Assembly (NCBI GenBank): GCA_052139835.1
Contig: JBKQVT010000104.1
Location: forward strand, 1-64,000
DNA from: JBKQVT01 sp052139835
Lineage (GTDB): Bacteria; Planctomycetota; Planctomycetia; Pirellulales; Thermoguttaceae
Direction: 5' to 3'
Length of the DNA: 64,000 nucleotides
Part shown: positions 62,822 to 64,000 of the stretch, piece by piece
Numbering within the stretch: position 1 is the stretch's first letter
How the letters are laid out: every line of letters starts with the position of its first letter
The notes under the pieces: generated by a model
Told to the model about the DNA's origin: nothing
Seen by the model: the letters and a program-made list of their open reading frames with translations, nothing else
The model's database searches: none
Position numbers and translations under genes: made by a program

Positions 62822-62853
62822 CTCCCTAAATCCCTAAATCCCTAAATCCCTCT
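62822..62853. repeat. GATTTAGG heptad tract supplying a ribosome site
   Basis: Three to four CCCTAAAT units on the plus strand (GGGATTTA on minus). On the minus strand the last unit becomes GGGAGG, 6 bases before the GTG of the truncated paralogue, so the repeat appears to act as Shine-Dalgarno sequence. It fills the gap to the carbonic anhydrase stop. Confidence 0.65.
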
Positions 62854-62855
62854 AT

Positions 62856-63572
62856 TCACCGCGTCAGCTCGAGCAACTCCTTCTGCTTGGGGTGCTCGCC
62901 GAGCCATTGGACCTTGCCGGTCTTCACGTCGTAGATCGCGCCGATCACCTTGAGCTTGCCGGATTGGACGTGGCGGCGCGTCATCGGACTGCCCGCCATC
63001 AGTTCTTCGATCGAATACCATACGTTCAACTCGGTGGCGGCCGGCACGAGATCCTTGCCGTGCAGGTCGCGGTGGGCGGCCTGGGCCGCGGCGACCGCCG
63101 GCTCGATCTTGTCCACCACCCGGCGGATATTGCCGTGCAGTTCCGCGCCGGTGACCGCCGCGGTCACCGCGCCGCAGTCGGTGTGGCCCAGGACGATCAG
63201 CAGGTGCGTGCCCAAGTGGCTCACGCCATACTCGATGGAGCCCATCTCAGCGACGTCGCAGACGTTGCCGGCGACCCGCACGGCGAAGATGTCGCCGATC
63301 CCCTGGTCGAAGACGGTCTCCAGCGGCACCCGCGAGTCGCTGCAGCCGAGGATCGTGACGAAGGGCTGCTGGCTGCGGGCGGTTTCGCTCCGCCGGGCGG
63401 CATCGGCGGCGGCGTGGGTGCTCTTCTCCGCCGCGAACCGCGCGTTGCCCGCCTTCAATCGCGCGATCGCTTCCTCCGCCGTCACGCCGCTGGACTGCTC
63501 CGCGGCCGCAACGAGGCCCGCCGCCGCCGACAACCAGGTCGCGAGTGCCGTGAAGAGGACCAGTTTTCTCAT
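62856..63572 (-). CDS. Periplasmic beta-class carbonic anhydrase
   Basis: 238 residues from ATG 63572 with AGGAG 6 bases upstream; the frame extends to 63626, but that part only translates the heptad repeat. Reversible CO2 hydration. Signal peptide RKLVLFTALATWLSAAAGLVAAA. Zinc ligands and active-site residues: GCSDSR (Cys77, Asp79, Arg81) and HTDCG (His130, Cys133). GNVCDVAEMGSIEYGVSHLG is the central helix motif. It lies upstream of the paralogue and glycoside hydrolase genes on the same strand. A role in periplasmic CO2/bicarbonate supply is inferred. Confidence 0.92.
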   Translation of the reverse strand: MRKLVLFTALATWLSAAAGLVAAAEQSSGVTAEEAIARLKAGNARFAAEKSTHAAADAARRSETARSQQPFVTILGCSDSRVPLETVFDQGIGDIFAVRVAGNVCDVAEMGSIEYGVSHLGTHLLIVLGHTDCGAVTAAVTGAELHGNIRRVVDKIEPAVAAAQAAHRDLHGKDLVPAATELNVWYSIEELMAGSPMTRRHVQSGKLKVIGAIYDVKTGKVQWLGEHPKQKELLELTR

Positions 63573-63585
63573 GGGGATCTCCTGG

Positions 63586-63622
63586 TTTAGGGATTTAGGG
63601 ATTGGGGATTGGGGATTGGGGA
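63586..63622. repeat. GGGATTTA/GGGGATT heptad tract
   Basis: Units TTTAGGGA, TTTAGGGA, TTGGGGA, TTGGGGA, TTGGGGA follow each other without gaps. The tract spans nearly the whole space between the hydrolase stop (63623) and the carbonic anhydrase ribosome site. Confidence 0.7.
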
Positions 63623-64000
63623 TCAATGACGGCCAGATTCCAAAAATTGCAAGAGCGTCGCCCGAAAAAGCCGCCGATCGTAGTTCTCCATTTGTTTGTG
63701 TCCTGCGCCCTCGAAGACGACCAACTTCGCGTGCGATCGGATCCGTTGGTACATCGCCTGGACTTCCGGCAGCCGGGCGTTCGGATCGGCCGAACCCGTG
63801 ACGAAGACCACGGGCACGGTCGCGGGAATGTCTTGCAGAGAATCATAGGGGGAAACACGGTCGGCGGCAATCGGCAGGAAAAGCGGCGCCCAGAGCTTCA
63901 GGCCGCCGTAGGCCACCCAATCCAGCCCCGGACCGAGTTGGTGTTGCAGCCGGTTCCAGACCGCCGTGTCGAGGTCCTTGTACGGATGGTTGAAGAAGTA
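63623..64000 (-). CDS. Alpha/beta hydrolase C-terminal fragment, cut by the window edge
   Basis: The frame is open from the last base of the window (YFFNHPYKDLDTAVWNRLQHQLG) to the TGA at 63623, 125 residues. It has the C-terminal part of an alpha/beta hydrolase: VPVVFVTGSADPNARLPEVQ, with the acid Asp in GSADP, and catalytic His in GAGHKQM. The nucleophile elbow would lie outside the window. Prolyl-oligopeptidase or dienelactone-hydrolase-like families are candidates. The gene is upstream of the carbonic anhydrase on the same strand. Confidence 0.75.
   Translation of the reverse strand, partial: YFFNHPYKDLDTAVWNRLQHQLGPGLDWVAYGGLKLWAPLFLPIAADRVSPYDSLQDIPATVPVVFVTGSADPNARLPEVQAMYQRIRSHAKLVVFEGAGHKQMENYDRRLFRATLLQFLESGRH

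Overview
This window is a GC-rich stretch of a bacterial chromosome. The gene content points to the Planctomycetes, probably a Pirellulales-like relative. The evidence is two DUF1559 prepilin-like proteins with the H-X9-DG tail, a giant alpha-2-macroglobulin, a 15-unit leucine-rich-repeat protein behind a membrane anchor, several proteins opening with an (F/Y)SLR(T/W)LL membrane segment, and Pro/Ala-rich single-pass proteins. It looks like ordinary core chromosome. I found no prophage, transposase, CRISPR array, rRNA or tRNA. The first gene (Ppx/GppA) and the last (alpha/beta hydrolase) are cut by the window edges.

Layout. 1-9.9 kb: Ppx/GppA phosphatase, two membrane proteins, then the alpha-2-macroglobulin. 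9.9-16 kb: a lipoprotein/DUF1559 pair, an ATP-type PEP carboxykinase homologue, a secreted TlpA thioredoxin and a second DUF1559 protein. 16-22.7 kb (minus): dapA, pdxJ, a PpiC-like foldase and mfd. 22.8-25.3 kb: a small membrane ORF, a disordered Arg-rich protein and an RlmM-like methyltransferase. 25.5-33 kb: a secreted Gly/Asn/Tyr repeat protein, a secreted protein of unknown role, a 65-residue protein, birA and two tandem outer-membrane barrel paralogues. 33-38.6 kb: SUMF1-domain protein, YceH/DUF480, cytidylate-kinase-like protein, site-2 protease and NCS2 purine permease. 38.7-44.6 kb: a large membrane protein, ABC ATPase, ABC permease and SDR oxidoreductase in a tight operon. 44.6-51 kb: an NlpC/P60-like protein, an APC-type permease with Usp-like tail behind a c-di-AMP (ydaO-type) riboswitch, and the LRR protein. 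51.2-59.5 kb (minus): TPP-dependent decarboxylase, aldehyde dehydrogenase, sdhC-sdhA-sdhB and malic enzyme. 59.7-64 kb (minus): a putative glycoside hydrolase with a truncated paralogue beside it, a periplasmic beta-carbonic anhydrase and a hydrolase fragment.

Two regions stand out functionally. A transporter resembling KimA/YdaO, with its own putative promoter and a well-conserved c-di-AMP aptamer, suggests second-messenger control of potassium or amino-acid uptake. The order TPP decarboxylase, aldehyde dehydrogenase, succinate dehydrogenase, malic enzyme reads as a route from 2-oxoglutarate through succinic semialdehyde to succinate and on towards pyruvate, like the cyanobacterial TCA bypass.

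The intergenic DNA is full of small repeats: heptad tracts (GGAGTTA, GGGATTT, GGGGATT and GGGGACT types), GTGCCAC-edged hairpins, a GGGGGG-TTTAT-CCCCCC hairpin, and a palindrome of about 63 bp that sits in frame inside a transporter gene. Several of these supply stop codons, a Shine-Dalgarno sequence or the apparent start region of neighbouring genes. All assignments come from reading the sequence; no database search was run.
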